Shown here piece by piece: positions 46,067 to 55,454 of a stretch of DNA of 64,000 nt. Each line of letters starts with the position of its first letter. Positions within the stretch are counted from its first letter, which is position 1. This stretch comes from CAZCDS01 sp964497585 (GTDB lineage: Bacteria > Desulfobacterota > Desulfomonilia > Desulfomonilales > Desulfomonilaceae), in NCBI GenBank assembly GCA_964497585.1, contig CAZCDS010000023.1:28611-92610 (forward strand), in the 5' to 3' direction. Position numbers and translations under genes: made by a program. The notes beneath the pieces were generated by a model, which made no database searches, had not been told where the DNA came from, and saw only the letters and a program-made list of their open reading frames with translations.

Positions 46067-46897
46067 ATGAACGGTTTCCGGGACAAAATCGCCGTAGTGA
46101 CCGGTGGGGCCTCAGGCATGGGGCGGGCGCTCTGCGAGGAACTGGGACGGCGAGGCACGGTGGTCGTCGTGTCAGACTTGAATTTGGAGGGAGCGAAGAA
46201 CGTCTCAGAGCGGATCGCGGCCGGAGGAGGCCGGGCTCGCGCGGTTCATCTGGACGTGACGAGTGAACCGGCTGTGAGTGGCCTGGTTCAGAGGGTTGTA
46301 TCCGAAGAAGGACGGCTCGATTACATCTTCAACAACGCGGGTATCGCGATCGTCGGGGAAGTCCGCGATATGAACGTGGAACATTGGCGCCGCATCCTCG
46401 ACGTCAACCTTCGCGGCGTCATCTATGGGACGACGGCAGCGTACCAGGTGATGGTGAAACAGGGATTCGGGCACATCGTCAATATTGCCTCGCTGGGCGG
46501 TCTGATTCCCTTGGCCGGGATCACGGCCTACGCGGTTACCAAGCACGCCGTGATAGGCCTTTCCACCTCGTTGCGAATCGAAGCCAGGGACCTCGGGGTA
46601 AAGGTAAGCGTTGTCTGCCCCGGACTTATCAAGACCAACATCATCGACTCGGCCACCTACCTCAAATTGGACAAGGAGAGACTTCTCGATTTGAGTCCGC
46701 GAAAGGGCATCGACGTGGATCTCGCCGCGCGCATGATTCTGGAAGGAGTGGCTAGGAACAGGCCTATCATCGCATTTCCCTTTGGGGCCCGTCTGCTCTG
46801 GTGGTTGTACCGACACTTCCCGCGCGTGCTGGAGCCCTTCGGCTACCGAGGCATGAGGAAGCTCCGGACCACCCGAATCGACGATCTCAATTCATGA
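46067..46897 (+). CDS. Short-chain dehydrogenase/reductase (SDR)
   Basis: A 276-residue NAD(P)-dependent oxidoreductase of the classical SDR type. It has the cofactor motif TGGASGMGRA at about 14-23, the NNAG motif, the catalytic Ser in NIASLGG and the YxxxK pair in YAVTK, followed by VCPGLIKTNI. The C-terminal LLWWLYRHFPRVLEPF is hydrophobic and may touch the membrane. The substrate cannot be predicted. The ATG at 46067 was chosen; an in-frame TTG at 46049 with AAGG upstream is possible. Confidence 0.88.
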   Translation: MNGFRDKIAVVTGGASGMGRALCEELGRRGTVVVVSDLNLEGAKNVSERIAAGGGRARAVHLDVTSEPAVSGLVQRVVSEEGRLDYIFNNAGIAIVGEVRDMNVEHWRRILDVNLRGVIYGTTAAYQVMVKQGFGHIVNIASLGGLIPLAGITAYAVTKHAVIGLSTSLRIEARDLGVKVSVVCPGLIKTNIIDSATYLKLDKERLLDLSPRKGIDVDLAARMILEGVARNRPIIAFPFGARLLWWLYRHFPRVLEPFGYRGMRKLRTTRIDDLNS

Positions 46898-47093
46898 GCG
46901 GGTCGTCAGTTCGCTGACGCCAAGCACGGGCGTGGACTCGTCGATGCATGCATCGCGGTTATGTCGCGCCGTCACGGCCGACTGGCTCTGTCCTCCATTG
47001 AATGGGTCGTTTCCTTGCGGTGTCGGGTCAGAGCTTGACCTCATGGGGGAGTCAGTAGTACTCTGGAAAAATATCCGGGTTCTGGAGGTATTG

Positions 47094-48545
47094 GTGCGGG
47101 CGCTACTGTCTACTCCCCCGTCGGATGGGGACACGTTGGGACAGGGAACAGTCCCAAGTCTGGGCCTTCTTTACATTGCCGCCAACGCGAAACGATTGGC
47201 CGGTGTTGAGGTGAGCGTCGAGGATCCGGTCGCCGAAGGTCTCGACCTGGCCCAGACGACTGAGAGAATACTATCGGAAGCACCCGACCTGGTCGGGGTG
47301 GGCGTTCACAGCCGAAACATCCTGAGAGGCACAAGGCTGGTGCGGCGGCTCAAGAAAGAACGTCCGGAAATCGTTACCGTGTTGGGGGGAATCCACGCCA
47401 CGCTCTTCGACAAGCTGTTGCTCAGGGAAGTACCCGAATTGGATCTCGTGCTCCGTGGCGAAGCGGAAGAGAGTTTCACCGAGCTGTGCACGCGACTTGT
47501 CCAGGGCGTGGACGTTGCAGGCGTGCCGGGACTCTCGTACCGGGCGAACGGGGAGATCGTGAGCGGGCGGCCGCAAATCATACTCGACGTTGATTCCCTC
47601 CCCTTTCCCGACAGAGACAGTCTCAGGTACGAGGGCTATTTCACCAGCCTGGGAGGCTTCGAGTTTCCGAAGGTCGTCAAGGCGACGACTATGCTGGCTT
47701 CCCGGGGCTGCCCGTTCAATTGTACTTTCTGCACCAAGAAGTTGGAGATGACCAGCAATTACCGCGCCCGTTCAGCAGGTAATGTTCTCCGGGAACTGCT
47801 GCAACTGAGGGAAGAGGGATATCGCCTGGTATTGTTGGCTGACGAAAACTTCACGTGGGATCTGGAAAGGGTTCACGAACTATGCCGGATGATGCGTGAT
47901 CACAAGCTGCATCGTACGCTGCGTCTGGGCTTCCAGGGTTCATTGCACCATGCTCCGCAAGAGACCCTGAATCTCATGCAGAGATCCGGGTTCGATCTGG
48001 CCTTCCTCGGTGTTGAGAGCGCCAGCGACGCCCAGCTCAGGCGGTACCGCAAGCCGGCCAACCGCAACCAGATGGCCCAAAGCATAGGGCGTGCCAAGGC
48101 AGCCCATATGGCGGTCCTCGCGAATTTCATCATCGGAGCCCCGGATGAAAGCAAGGAAGATCTCGAGGCAAACAAGGAATTCGTGAGGGAGGTTCTGCCG
48201 CATGTGAGCGACGCATACCCGCTGGTCGTGGATCCCGGCAGCGCACTCTGGGATAAGATGGTGGGTAGTGAGGAGCCGCCCACCATTGAAGACTCTGTGA
48301 GCCGTCCCATCGAGTCTTTTCCCGGTCAACCGGACAAGCAAACGATCCATAAGCGAATCAACGATTTTCGGCAGACCTTCAGCCGCTCGTGGTTGCCGAG
48401 CAAGCGCCGGGCATTTGATGTTTTCGACCTGATGTTTCACACCCCGGCGTTGTGGTTGTTCGCGCTCCCTCTTCTCAAGAGGCCGACTCTATTGACACAA
48501 CTATTCACACGGGGACAAGGAACGGTAGACTTCGTCGTGGATTGA
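47094..48545 (+). CDS. B12-binding-domain radical SAM protein
   Basis: A 483-residue enzyme. The N-terminal half is a cobalamin-binding-like Rossmann domain (PSLGLLYIAANAKRLAGVEV, VTVLGGIHATLFDKLLL). The radical SAM part starts at SRGCPFNCTFCTKK, with the CxxxCxxC cluster, and continues with FLGVESASDAQLRRYRKP and FIIGAPDESKEDLEANKEFV. Such enzymes methylate or rearrange unactivated carbon; the substrate is unknown. I chose the GTG at 47094 because GGAGG lies five bases upstream and the family usually starts just before the Pro-Pro segment (here LSTPPSDG). An ATG at 47043 is in frame. Confidence 0.87.
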   Translation: MRALLSTPPSDGDTLGQGTVPSLGLLYIAANAKRLAGVEVSVEDPVAEGLDLAQTTERILSEAPDLVGVGVHSRNILRGTRLVRRLKKERPEIVTVLGGIHATLFDKLLLREVPELDLVLRGEAEESFTELCTRLVQGVDVAGVPGLSYRANGEIVSGRPQIILDVDSLPFPDRDSLRYEGYFTSLGGFEFPKVVKATTMLASRGCPFNCTFCTKKLEMTSNYRARSAGNVLRELLQLREEGYRLVLLADENFTWDLERVHELCRMMRDHKLHRTLRLGFQGSLHHAPQETLNLMQRSGFDLAFLGVESASDAQLRRYRKPANRNQMAQSIGRAKAAHMAVLANFIIGAPDESKEDLEANKEFVREVLPHVSDAYPLVVDPGSALWDKMVGSEEPPTIEDSVSRPIESFPGQPDKQTIHKRINDFRQTFSRSWLPSKRRAFDVFDLMFHTPALWLFALPLLKRPTLLTQLFTRGQGTVDFVVD

Positions 48546-50265
48546 TACTGCCGCGCGCCTGGCGACAATTTATCTTGGGCGCCGACGATTACGAGAGAAG
48601 ACTGACCCCTTGCCGAAAGAGCTTCCACAGAATCCCTGCCGCAGGGACTCCGGTTCAAGGGTGGTCCGAACAATCACCGGCAATTCCTTGTCCGCGTCGA
48701 ACGGAGTTCCTTAAGTACCCATGCAGGGAAGTAGAAGAACATCACCCCGATCCCGACCACAACGGTCACCCAACCGGGTATTTCTCCACGCACGGCCCCT
48801 TCTTCGAAGTTCCGTCTGATCTCGGCAAACATGCTTGATCGATTTGTTCGGTTGTCCATCCTTGGAATTTGCCTTCTCATCGGCTCGAGTCAGGTCGCTC
48901 AGCAGGGAAGAACTTGGTTCGTATAGCCGTAGGAGACTATAGCATCTCCGTTACGTTTCGGGCAAGGACGAAGCTGTCTTGCAGACGGTTCAACGCCGGT
49001 GCCCGCTAAGAGTTACCCGGGACAAACGGACTGCTTTGTGGGCACATTTTCTGCGGTCTCTTTTTCAGAGTTTGCGCCGACCCGTTCCCGCGGTGCATAG
49101 ACTTTGCACGGGATCCCCGTGGCGGCTAAGCTCAGCCCAGAGACGGCGGGACGGTCGGGACTCTTCAGCCCACTCTTTCGTGCGCCGAACCGCAGGACGT
49201 CAATCAATGGCGATGCGACTGCCTCGGTCACATCAGGACTATGCCTGTCAAAGTAATCCGGAGCAAGGAGTGTACGTCATGCCCTGCTCTTTCGTCTGAC
49301 CCCATAGAGGGTGATAGCCCGGAAGCTCGTCGGTCTTCGAGAGTAGGGATGTAAGGTGGCTACAAGTCCTCAAGAAGCCTTCTCGAACCGTCCAGGACAA
49401 AGGATACGACCGACGCCCGGATGTCCTAACCCAAGATATGGCACACTGGCGCCGGCATGCACTTCCCTTTCTGATCCGGCGGCGTCTACGGTTCCACGGC
49501 CCGGACGCGATCGTGCAGACCACTACTGGGTTCGCCATCGGAAACGGAGAAACGGTCAAAGCAATAAGGATCAGGGTGGTGCGCATCGATACCGCCTTCG
49601 CGAGCCGACCGCGTGAACACTTTCCGAGTTTCGCCCGGACTATGATGAGGACTCGAATAAAAAGTACGTAGCCTGCGAGATCGAGTTGGTCGATCGGAGA
49701 ATGCGGTTGGAGAAAACCCGGAGGCGTCGGAGCGAGAAGATCGAGAAAAGTCGAAAGGTCATGGATACCCATGTGGCGATGGGCAGTTAACGCCCTTTCC
49801 GTAAGCACCTGGAAGGTAAGATGAGATAACACGGAACGTGGAAAACAACTATGAGGACCGTTACCCTCGAGTAGCGGTGGAAGCCGGAAGCAGACCGATG
49901 GCATGGGAGTTCGGCCGCTACTGGCGCAGTCGGAGACATCCGTGCAGGATGGTGCCCATAAACAGCGATCACCCTGAAGAAGAGTGAACGCACACAGGAA
50001 AGACGATCGCCAAGGTAGACTACCAGTCAGGAAAAAATAGGTGAACGCACTACACACGAAAGGAGCGGCGTGGCCTACTGTTCCGTCTCAGCGGATACTG
50101 GCATAATGTGACACGGTATGATAAGTCTTCCCAGAAGCCTGCAGGAGAGCCGTCTTGAACCGTTTCGGAAGGCAAACCCCGTCGATTAATCTGACACCTG
50201 CACCGGGGAGGTAACCTGAGAGCATAGCGAGTTCCAGGCAAGCACCACAACAAGGAGGTCACGCC
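48546..50265. other. Long intergenic region with possible decayed coding sequence
   Basis: About 1.7 kb with no gene of known family. At 49626-49788 one plus-strand frame reads coding-like (YDEDSNKKYVACEIELVDRR, then a Lys/Arg-rich helix, ending MDTHVAMGS and a stop). The preceding stretch looks coding-like in a different frame (GPDAIVQTTTGFAIGNGETV). This could be one frameshifted gene, but no homology is recognised. A strong AAGGAGGT before 50266 serves the nitrilase-like gene. Confidence 0.45.
48674..48880 (-). CDS. Possible small single-pass membrane protein
   Basis: A 68-codon frame with one hydrophobic segment (WVTVVVGIGVMFFYFPAWVL) flanked by charged ends (FAEIRRNFEEGAVRGE before, KELRSTRTR after), a plausible one-helix membrane protein. 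There is no good ribosome site and no recognised family, so it may be spurious or decayed. Confidence 0.35.
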   Translation of the reverse strand: MRRQIPRMDNRTNRSSMFAEIRRNFEEGAVRGEIPGWVTVVVGIGVMFFYFPAWVLKELRSTRTRNCR

Positions 50266-51408
50266 ATGAATCATTTTGACACGAACCGCAGAGAGTTCTT
50301 GAAACTAACCGGAACTGTAGCTGCCTCTGCTGTCATCGCGGCCGGTTCTCTCACTTCCGAGGCCAAGGAGGCTGCTCAGATCAAAGACGAAGCAGACAGT
50401 CAGGCCAAGATGAGGACCCTTAGAGCTATTGAGGATTCTGAGAAGGCCGAAAAAGAGTTCCATGTTTTTGAAAGGGTTTCTTCCCTTAACGATGAACATC
50501 TATCCATAGGAATTGCCAACACGCGCGCGATCGTTCCGGACATCGAGGCTAACAAGGATAAGATTTTGCGCGCCCTGGAGATATTTAAAGCAAGAAAGGT
50601 CAACATGGCGATCTTTCCGGAGTTCTGTCTCACGGGCTACTTCTGGGAAAATCAAAAGGAGTGTCGGCAATACATGGACGAGGGAGTTATTGAAAACCAC
50701 CCCGACTGGCTCAAAAAGTCGGTAGAACCCATGCTCGACATGCACCTCAAAGCCGTTGTTCTCAATAACATCAGAAGAGGGCCACATGACAAGTACTACA
50801 ATTCCACGTTCATCGTGAGTAGCGAGCTCGATTACATGAAGGGTCACAACATCTACGACAAGGTCTTTTTGCCGGGCATAGAGAAAGCCTACACGGAAAC
50901 GGGCTTGGATGACAGATTGGTCCTTGAAACCAAATACGGGCGTTTCGGCTTCACTACCTGTTACGATTACATGTTTTCTGAGCTGATTCAGGAGTATACG
51001 AAAATTGATAAGGTCGACGCCATCATACAGCTTGCTTCATGGCGAGGTTCCGCAAGACGCGATTACCCGGGCATGAATGTAGGCACAAATAGCTATTATG
51101 GAGACCTTTGGGACATTGTCATGCCTTCCCGATCGGCCACCAACCAGGTTTGGACGATAGCGTGCAATGCGGTAGGGATTCACGGGATCAGTCGAGCCAG
51201 ATTCTGGGGAGGTTCAGGCATTTGGGCTCCATCCGGACTCAGGCTAATACAGGCCTCCCGCTTTGAAGAGGAGCTGCACATTGTTCACAATATAGATATC
51301 AAGGGCCAAAGACAGGTCGAACTTGACGACTTCAATTACGCCCTCGATTTCTCTGCCATATACCGTCACGTGGAAGGAAGGCGCATGTTCACGAGGATAA
51401 GAGACTGA
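50266..51408 (+). CDS. Tat-exported carbon-nitrogen hydrolase (nitrilase superfamily)
   Basis: A 380-residue protein with a twin-arginine signal (NRREFLKLTG followed by a hydrophobic Ala-rich stretch). It then has a charged linker (about 35-75) and a nitrilase-fold domain. The catalytic triad is visible as E119 (FPEFCLTGY), K199 (YDKVFL) and C232 (TTCYDYMF). The superfamily hydrolyses nitriles, amides or carbamoyl groups; the substrate is unknown. Export of a nitrilase-like enzyme through Tat is uncommon. The ATG follows AAGGAGGT by six bases. Confidence 0.88.
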   Translation: MNHFDTNRREFLKLTGTVAASAVIAAGSLTSEAKEAAQIKDEADSQAKMRTLRAIEDSEKAEKEFHVFERVSSLNDEHLSIGIANTRAIVPDIEANKDKILRALEIFKARKVNMAIFPEFCLTGYFWENQKECRQYMDEGVIENHPDWLKKSVEPMLDMHLKAVVLNNIRRGPHDKYYNSTFIVSSELDYMKGHNIYDKVFLPGIEKAYTETGLDDRLVLETKYGRFGFTTCYDYMFSELIQEYTKIDKVDAIIQLASWRGSARRDYPGMNVGTNSYYGDLWDIVMPSRSATNQVWTIACNAVGIHGISRARFWGGSGIWAPSGLRLIQASRFEEELHIVHNIDIKGQRQVELDDFNYALDFSAIYRHVEGRRMFTRIRD

Positions 51409-51716
51409 CATCCTGCCTCCTCGAAGGTCTCGCTTTTCTTGATTCGTGCCGGGGATCCCAGACCGTTAGCAGATAAAGTTGCACAGATTTATCAAATCAC
51501 GGTGACCGCCTGCGCCTTGAGATGAAATGCGATGAGACCAGGTTTTGGGACAATTGCCCTGTCAGTGTGTGTCCTCCCTTCCTCGACGGGAGTGTCCCTG
51601 AACGTGTGATGTCGTTTCCATTTTCTTTCGCCTCTCGCTCGGCGGCTTTTTTCCCAAAAGACCATTGTCTTCACTTATATCAACCAGTCACCCCTCCCCG
51701 GTAGGGCAAGGTGCTA
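51409..51716. other. Intergenic region
   Basis: About 310 bases between the nitrilase-like gene and the flavin reductase remnant. No gene, terminator or repeat is recognised. Confidence 0.35.
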
Positions 51717-52010
51717 TTACGCCACGGGATTACAAGTCGGCGCATACTTGGAAGTCTTTCTGTTCAAAAGGGACTGATAGAACTCATAGGTCAGGGGGCG
51801 ACCATTGTGCAAGACTTGCGCCTCTACCACCTCACCGAGAAAAATCGAGTGGGTTGCCACCCCGATTCGATTAGCCCCCGTTGGCTCCAAAACCGCAAGC
51901 GCGAGGTCCCTCACCAGAGGACAGCCGGCGGGCTCAGCTTTTGCGGAAGCCGGCAAAATTAACGCGCCGACCGACCAGCCCCAAACCCGAAGAGCTCTAC
52001 AAAGTCACCG
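51717..52010 (-). pseudogene. Decayed flavin reductase/flavoredoxin-like gene
   Basis: The 3' part is an open frame reading AGCPLVRDLALAVLEPTG, then GVATHSIFLGEVVEAQVLHN and GRPLTYEFYQSLLNRKTSKY. This is the typical C-terminal half of FMN-binding flavin-reductase domains, as in flavoredoxin or high-molecular-weight rubredoxin. Upstream the homology continues in two other frames: NFAGFRKS in one, and DFVELFGFGAGRSAR in the other. The order matches the family pattern of GF-x-SGR, KFAG and GCPL, so at least two frameshifts are present. The N-terminal third is not recognisable. Confidence 0.7.
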
Positions 52011-52260
52011 CATTTGCCAAGAATACTACCCGAAATTCTCGTCGACGATTCGACCGGATCTCCTCGCACCAATATGGGATGGGGAGGCTGGAGGGAAGAT
52101 GAGTCTCCCCTCAGAATCCAGTGGATGACAGTTTTGCCGTGTACCGCCGGACAATCCAGGGCGAACCCATGGAGGATTCGAGCACGAACCCAGGAGTTTC
52201 AGCGTGCCATAACGCCATAAGGACAAGAAAGCCTTACCCTTATGGCAATCGGTCATTGTT

Positions 52261-52668
52261 TTGGATATGCGCTATAAGGCTCGTTGTGTCCTCGGGGAGA
52301 GACACTCCGAATGTCCCGCTGTCACGGATTCAGTCGGGGGTAAAATCTTGGTGGTTGATAATGACGGCAAGCCGCGCAGGGTCGGGACTCAGCTATTTCA
52401 ACTTATTGATAATCCGGCCGTCACGTGGGTCCTCCTTAAAAGAGGCGACTATGTAGAGCCTGTAAGGGGCGTTTCCGAATACCGTTCGATGCAGCTTCTC
52501 GAACATCTTGATCTCTCTACGATAGGTGAATCTCATCCCTTGTTTCCGCTGGACATGGATCTCGTCAAGACTCTTCACTACCATTTTTGTCGTTTCTGCC
52601 ATTCTTACGGAAGAGAAGCGGGAACTGTGTCATTTGCAGGAGGCCGCCGACGGTGGAGAGGTTCCTAG
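52261..52668 (+). CDS. Conserved-looking hypothetical protein
   Basis: A 135-codon frame starting with TTG (or ATG at 52267) without a clear ribosome site. The middle is protein-like: KILVVDNDGKPRRVGTQLFQ, TWVLLKRGDYVEPVRGVSEY and LLEHLDLSTIGESHPLFPLD. The last 35 codons overlap the 3' end of the MFS gene on the other strand and look less natural, so the stop may have been lost by mutation. Function unknown. The sequence starts 250 bases downstream of the flavin reductase remnant. Confidence 0.45.
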   Translation: MDMRYKARCVLGERHSECPAVTDSVGGKILVVDNDGKPRRVGTQLFQLIDNPAVTWVLLKRGDYVEPVRGVSEYRSMQLLEHLDLSTIGESHPLFPLDMDLVKTLHYHFCRFCHSYGREAGTVSFAGGRRRWRGS

Positions 52669-54052
52669 CGCTCCTCCCAACTTCGTATATGAATTCTTGG
52701 AAAATGACTTGACGCTTAACCTCCCCTTTCTCTTCCACACTCCTGAGCAGGTGGATGGAGAACAGCCCAATGACAAAAGCAAAAAGGAAGAAGAAATCCC
52801 AATGGGTTACCTTGAACGCGTGCGCAACGATCTCCTTACCGGGACTCGTCCATTTGAATAGGAGGGAAAAGTGTCGTTCGGCAAAGAAGTCGGCGAACTG
52901 GCCGCCCAGGATTGGGGCGATCCCGGCCGAGATAGAGTTGGCAACGCTACTCGTTGCGAGATAAGACGAAGCAGCGTCTCTTGGAGCCAGTCTTATGGCT
53001 ATGTTACTGGTTCCCAGAACTGTTCCCGCGGTTGCGAGGCCCATAGCTATGTGCAGGATGATCAACAGCGGCATAGTCAAGGCGTGACGCCCAGGGTGCA
53101 GGGTGAATATCCAGAAGAAGATGCTTACGATAAAGAGCGGCCCACAAACATTCAGAACAGACTTGTTTGAGAACCGATCCATGAACCGGCCCCAGATGCG
53201 TAGGACAGTGATGTTGACTGCCTGACTCAAGACGGTCAAAGCTACGACGGTCGACATGTCCAGCTTGATGCCTTTAAGCATGTACACGGTGAAGAATGGG
53301 GCTGCCAGATTAATGGCAAAATTCCATGTTACAAGGAATTTCATGAGGTTGAGAAAATTGGCATTTTTTAAAGGCTCCAGCATCAACTTGAAGACGTTCA
53401 CGCTTTTCGATTTCATCCTGGGTTCCGGAATGTTTGCAATGACCCAGACGTTCGCCATGCCCGCCGCGAACGCGAGGAGGAAGAGTGGCGTGTAGCTGTA
53501 GAGTATGTACTGGGCAAATCCGGCCTTGAACCAGTCCAGATAGTATCCAGCAACCAGGGAAATCCCCATACCCAAGAGTGCAGCGAGGCTCATACGCTTG
53601 GCATAGAAACTCCCTCGTTTCTCTCTCGGAACCAAGTCTCTCATCCAGGAACTCCAGGCGCATTGTGAGACGGCTCCAAAGGCGCCTTTGAGGAAAAGAC
53701 CAACGATAAGCACGGTGATCGCCCAGTCAATAGGAAAGAGGAACGGTATCAAGGCAATCGCCAGCAGAGTGCTCCGGCTGGCAAAGGCAAAGTATGCGGA
53801 GATGGCCCGCCGCACCCGGATCTTTTCCACGAGATAGACCGCCGGGAGCTGGATGACATTCGTGAGCATGGGAATGGCGGCCAAGAGTCCAATGACTGAA
53901 TTGGAGGCCCCAAATTGCAGTGCAAAAGCAACCAGAAAGGCGCCCGTCGTTAGGCTGACCGTCATCTTCGTGGCCAAGCCGTCGAGCGTGACACCTCTCA
54001 GCCCCTTCTTGAGGCCTTCCTCGCTTATGAGGTCCTTTACTTCCCACGCCAT
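52565..54052 (-). CDS. Major facilitator superfamily transporter
   Basis: A 495-residue inner-membrane protein with about twelve hydrophobic helices in two halves. The loop 2-3 motif is degenerate (PAVYLVEKIRVRRAISAYF), as in several drug or sugar-exporter-like MFS groups. The segments WSSWMRDLVPREKRGSFYAK and GRFMDRFSNKSVLNVCG are conserved-type loops. The substrate is unknown. The ATG at 54052 has GGGAGGG seven bases upstream; 19 in-frame codons before it were excluded. The antiporter remnant follows upstream in the same direction. Confidence 0.85.
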   Translation of the reverse strand: MAWEVKDLISEEGLKKGLRGVTLDGLATKMTVSLTTGAFLVAFALQFGASNSVIGLLAAIPMLTNVIQLPAVYLVEKIRVRRAISAYFAFASRSTLLAIALIPFLFPIDWAITVLIVGLFLKGAFGAVSQCAWSSWMRDLVPREKRGSFYAKRMSLAALLGMGISLVAGYYLDWFKAGFAQYILYSYTPLFLLAFAAGMANVWVIANIPEPRMKSKSVNVFKLMLEPLKNANFLNLMKFLVTWNFAINLAAPFFTVYMLKGIKLDMSTVVALTVLSQAVNITVLRIWGRFMDRFSNKSVLNVCGPLFIVSIFFWIFTLHPGRHALTMPLLIILHIAMGLATAGTVLGTSNIAIRLAPRDAASSYLATSSVANSISAGIAPILGGQFADFFAERHFSLLFKWTSPGKEIVAHAFKVTHWDFFFLFAFVIGLFSIHLLRSVEEKGEVKRQVIFQEFIYEVGRSARNLSTVGGLLQMTQFPLLFRKNGRNDKNGSEES

Positions 54053-54118
54053 ACCAAAACCCTCCCTGCTTGCACGAAATGCTCTGAGAATCTCAGAACA
54101 TCGATTCAAATTCGAATC

Positions 54119-54672
54119 CTAATACTCGGTCGTGCCCTCTTCCGCTCCGAGTTTTCTCATACCTCTCAGGAATGAAATCAAGAGGACGACAAGGGTCAGA
54201 GGAAGCACAAAACCAAGAACGACTGTGCCATAGGCAGGCGGAAGAACATGACTGCCAGCTCGGAGACCGAGGTGGACCGTGTAGGCGAAGTAATGCAAAA
54301 GAAACAGACCTCCTTCCCAACGGTCAATGATTCTCCCGGTAAAGAATATGGGTAAGCAGGCAACAGACGCAGCGATCATCACGAGGATGTCCACCCCGAG
54401 GGCATTCGGCTCCAAGGGCAATCCTCGGGATGAGAGAGCGCAAGAGAGCTCCAGGACCACCAGAATGTTGAAGATATTGCTTCCCACCACGTTGCCCAGG
54501 GCCAAAGTAGATGACCGAGGGTCTGTGCCTTGAGACTTATTGCCAACTCGGGAGAGTCGGTTCCGCATACAACGACGGTCAGACCGATGACCAGAGGAGA
54601 AATTCGCAGCGCGGCCGCCAGCCTCGTTGCACCTCGGACGAGGATCTCAGCTCCCAAGATCAAGAATGCCAT
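54119..54672 (-). pseudogene. Truncated and frameshifted Na+/Ca2+-type antiporter (CaCA family)
   Basis: The 5' part reads GAEILVRGATRLAAALRISP and VIGLTVVVCGTDSPELAISL. The 3' part, in another frame, reads STLALGNVVGSNIFNILVVL and GRIIDRWEGGLFLLHYFAYT. Together they form the second half of a YrbG-like antiporter, with both alpha-repeat signatures (GT-x-x-PE and GNVVGSN). The frame change lies near GGTCATCTACT at about 54510. The first half of the gene is absent and a TAG lies three codons before the first Met. No functional protein is expected. Confidence 0.75.
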
Positions 54673-55071
54673 CCCCTATGAGAAAAATAAGCGTACGAAG
54701 TACATGATTCTTCGCCGCCTCGCTCAAGAGTCTGGAGCACCCGAAGAATGACGGACAGGAGAGCCCAAAACAGCGGTTCTTGCTCCGCTCTAACCCCAAA
54801 GCGAGGCGGCTCCTCCGGTTGAGGCCCGCCACTCACTGCAAAGGCCACTATTGCCCTCAATAACACGATTAAGGCCTTACCTGACTTGCCCTTCCTTTCG
54901 GCCTGAGAACCAGGAACTCAGCAAGGAGAAGCGTTCTCTGCACCAGGATAATCCTCTAAACACCGGCTCCTCGTGTGTGTACAGGTGTTGTACACTGCCC
55001 CCACGCGACAGACCACCGGGTTGCTTTCGGAACGAGTCTTGCTGCCGAAGAATTGAGCTAAGAGATCGGCT
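54673..55071. other. Intergenic region between two gene remnants
   Basis: About 400 bases between the antiporter remnant and the ATP-grasp remnant. Short frames are present but none is supported. A decayed first half of the antiporter would be expected here, yet I could not trace it. Confidence 0.35.
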
Positions 55072-55215
55072 TCACCTCCCTTTGCCATCAGCCGGTAGTA
55101 TCTTGGAGTCCCGATGCCACTTGATTGCCAGCTTACCGTACATGTGCCTATTCGGGATGCCGAAACGGTCGATCAATTCTTGGCTTTCCCGGTTGTACAC
55201 TACGGCGGTCTTCAT
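55072..55215 (-). pseudogene. N-terminal remnant of a D-Ala-D-Ala-ligase-like ATP-grasp gene
   Basis: A 47-codon frame, MKTAVVYNRESQELIDRFGI then PNRHMYGKLAIKWH. Its first half matches, from memory, the N-terminus of ATP-grasp ligase-like proteins of deltaproteobacteria, which start MKxAVxYNRxSQ and continue with FGxPNRE. After about 35 residues the resemblance ends and a TGA follows. The rest of the usual 350-residue protein is missing. The site AAAGGAGCAGGGGGC precedes the ATG. Confidence 0.6.
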
Positions 55216-55454
55216 GCCCCCTGCTCCTTTGCCGTACATGATAAGTGTTGACCGGTAGGTGCGTCACGTGGGAAACTCACTCCGAAAGCAGTGACGCCTT
55301 CCTGATACCGTACGTTAGCAAAATTCCGGTGGGACTGGAACCCGAGATGTCCAAGAAAACGCGATGAAGGTTATAATTACCTCTTAAATGACAGGCTTTG
55401 GTGGTCATTTTGTTGAGCAGGGTCCGGCTCGACCTGGGAGGGAAGGAGGCAATC

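Noticed and set aside
49290..49330. String GAGGGTGATAGCCCGG resembling a 23S rRNA segment
   Set aside because: The resemblance covers about sixteen bases only; surrounding sequence does not follow 23S rRNA.
49248..50057. 269-codon minus-strand frame in the long gap
   Set aside because: Composition is unusual, there is no ribosome site, and a coding-like stretch lies on the opposite strand.
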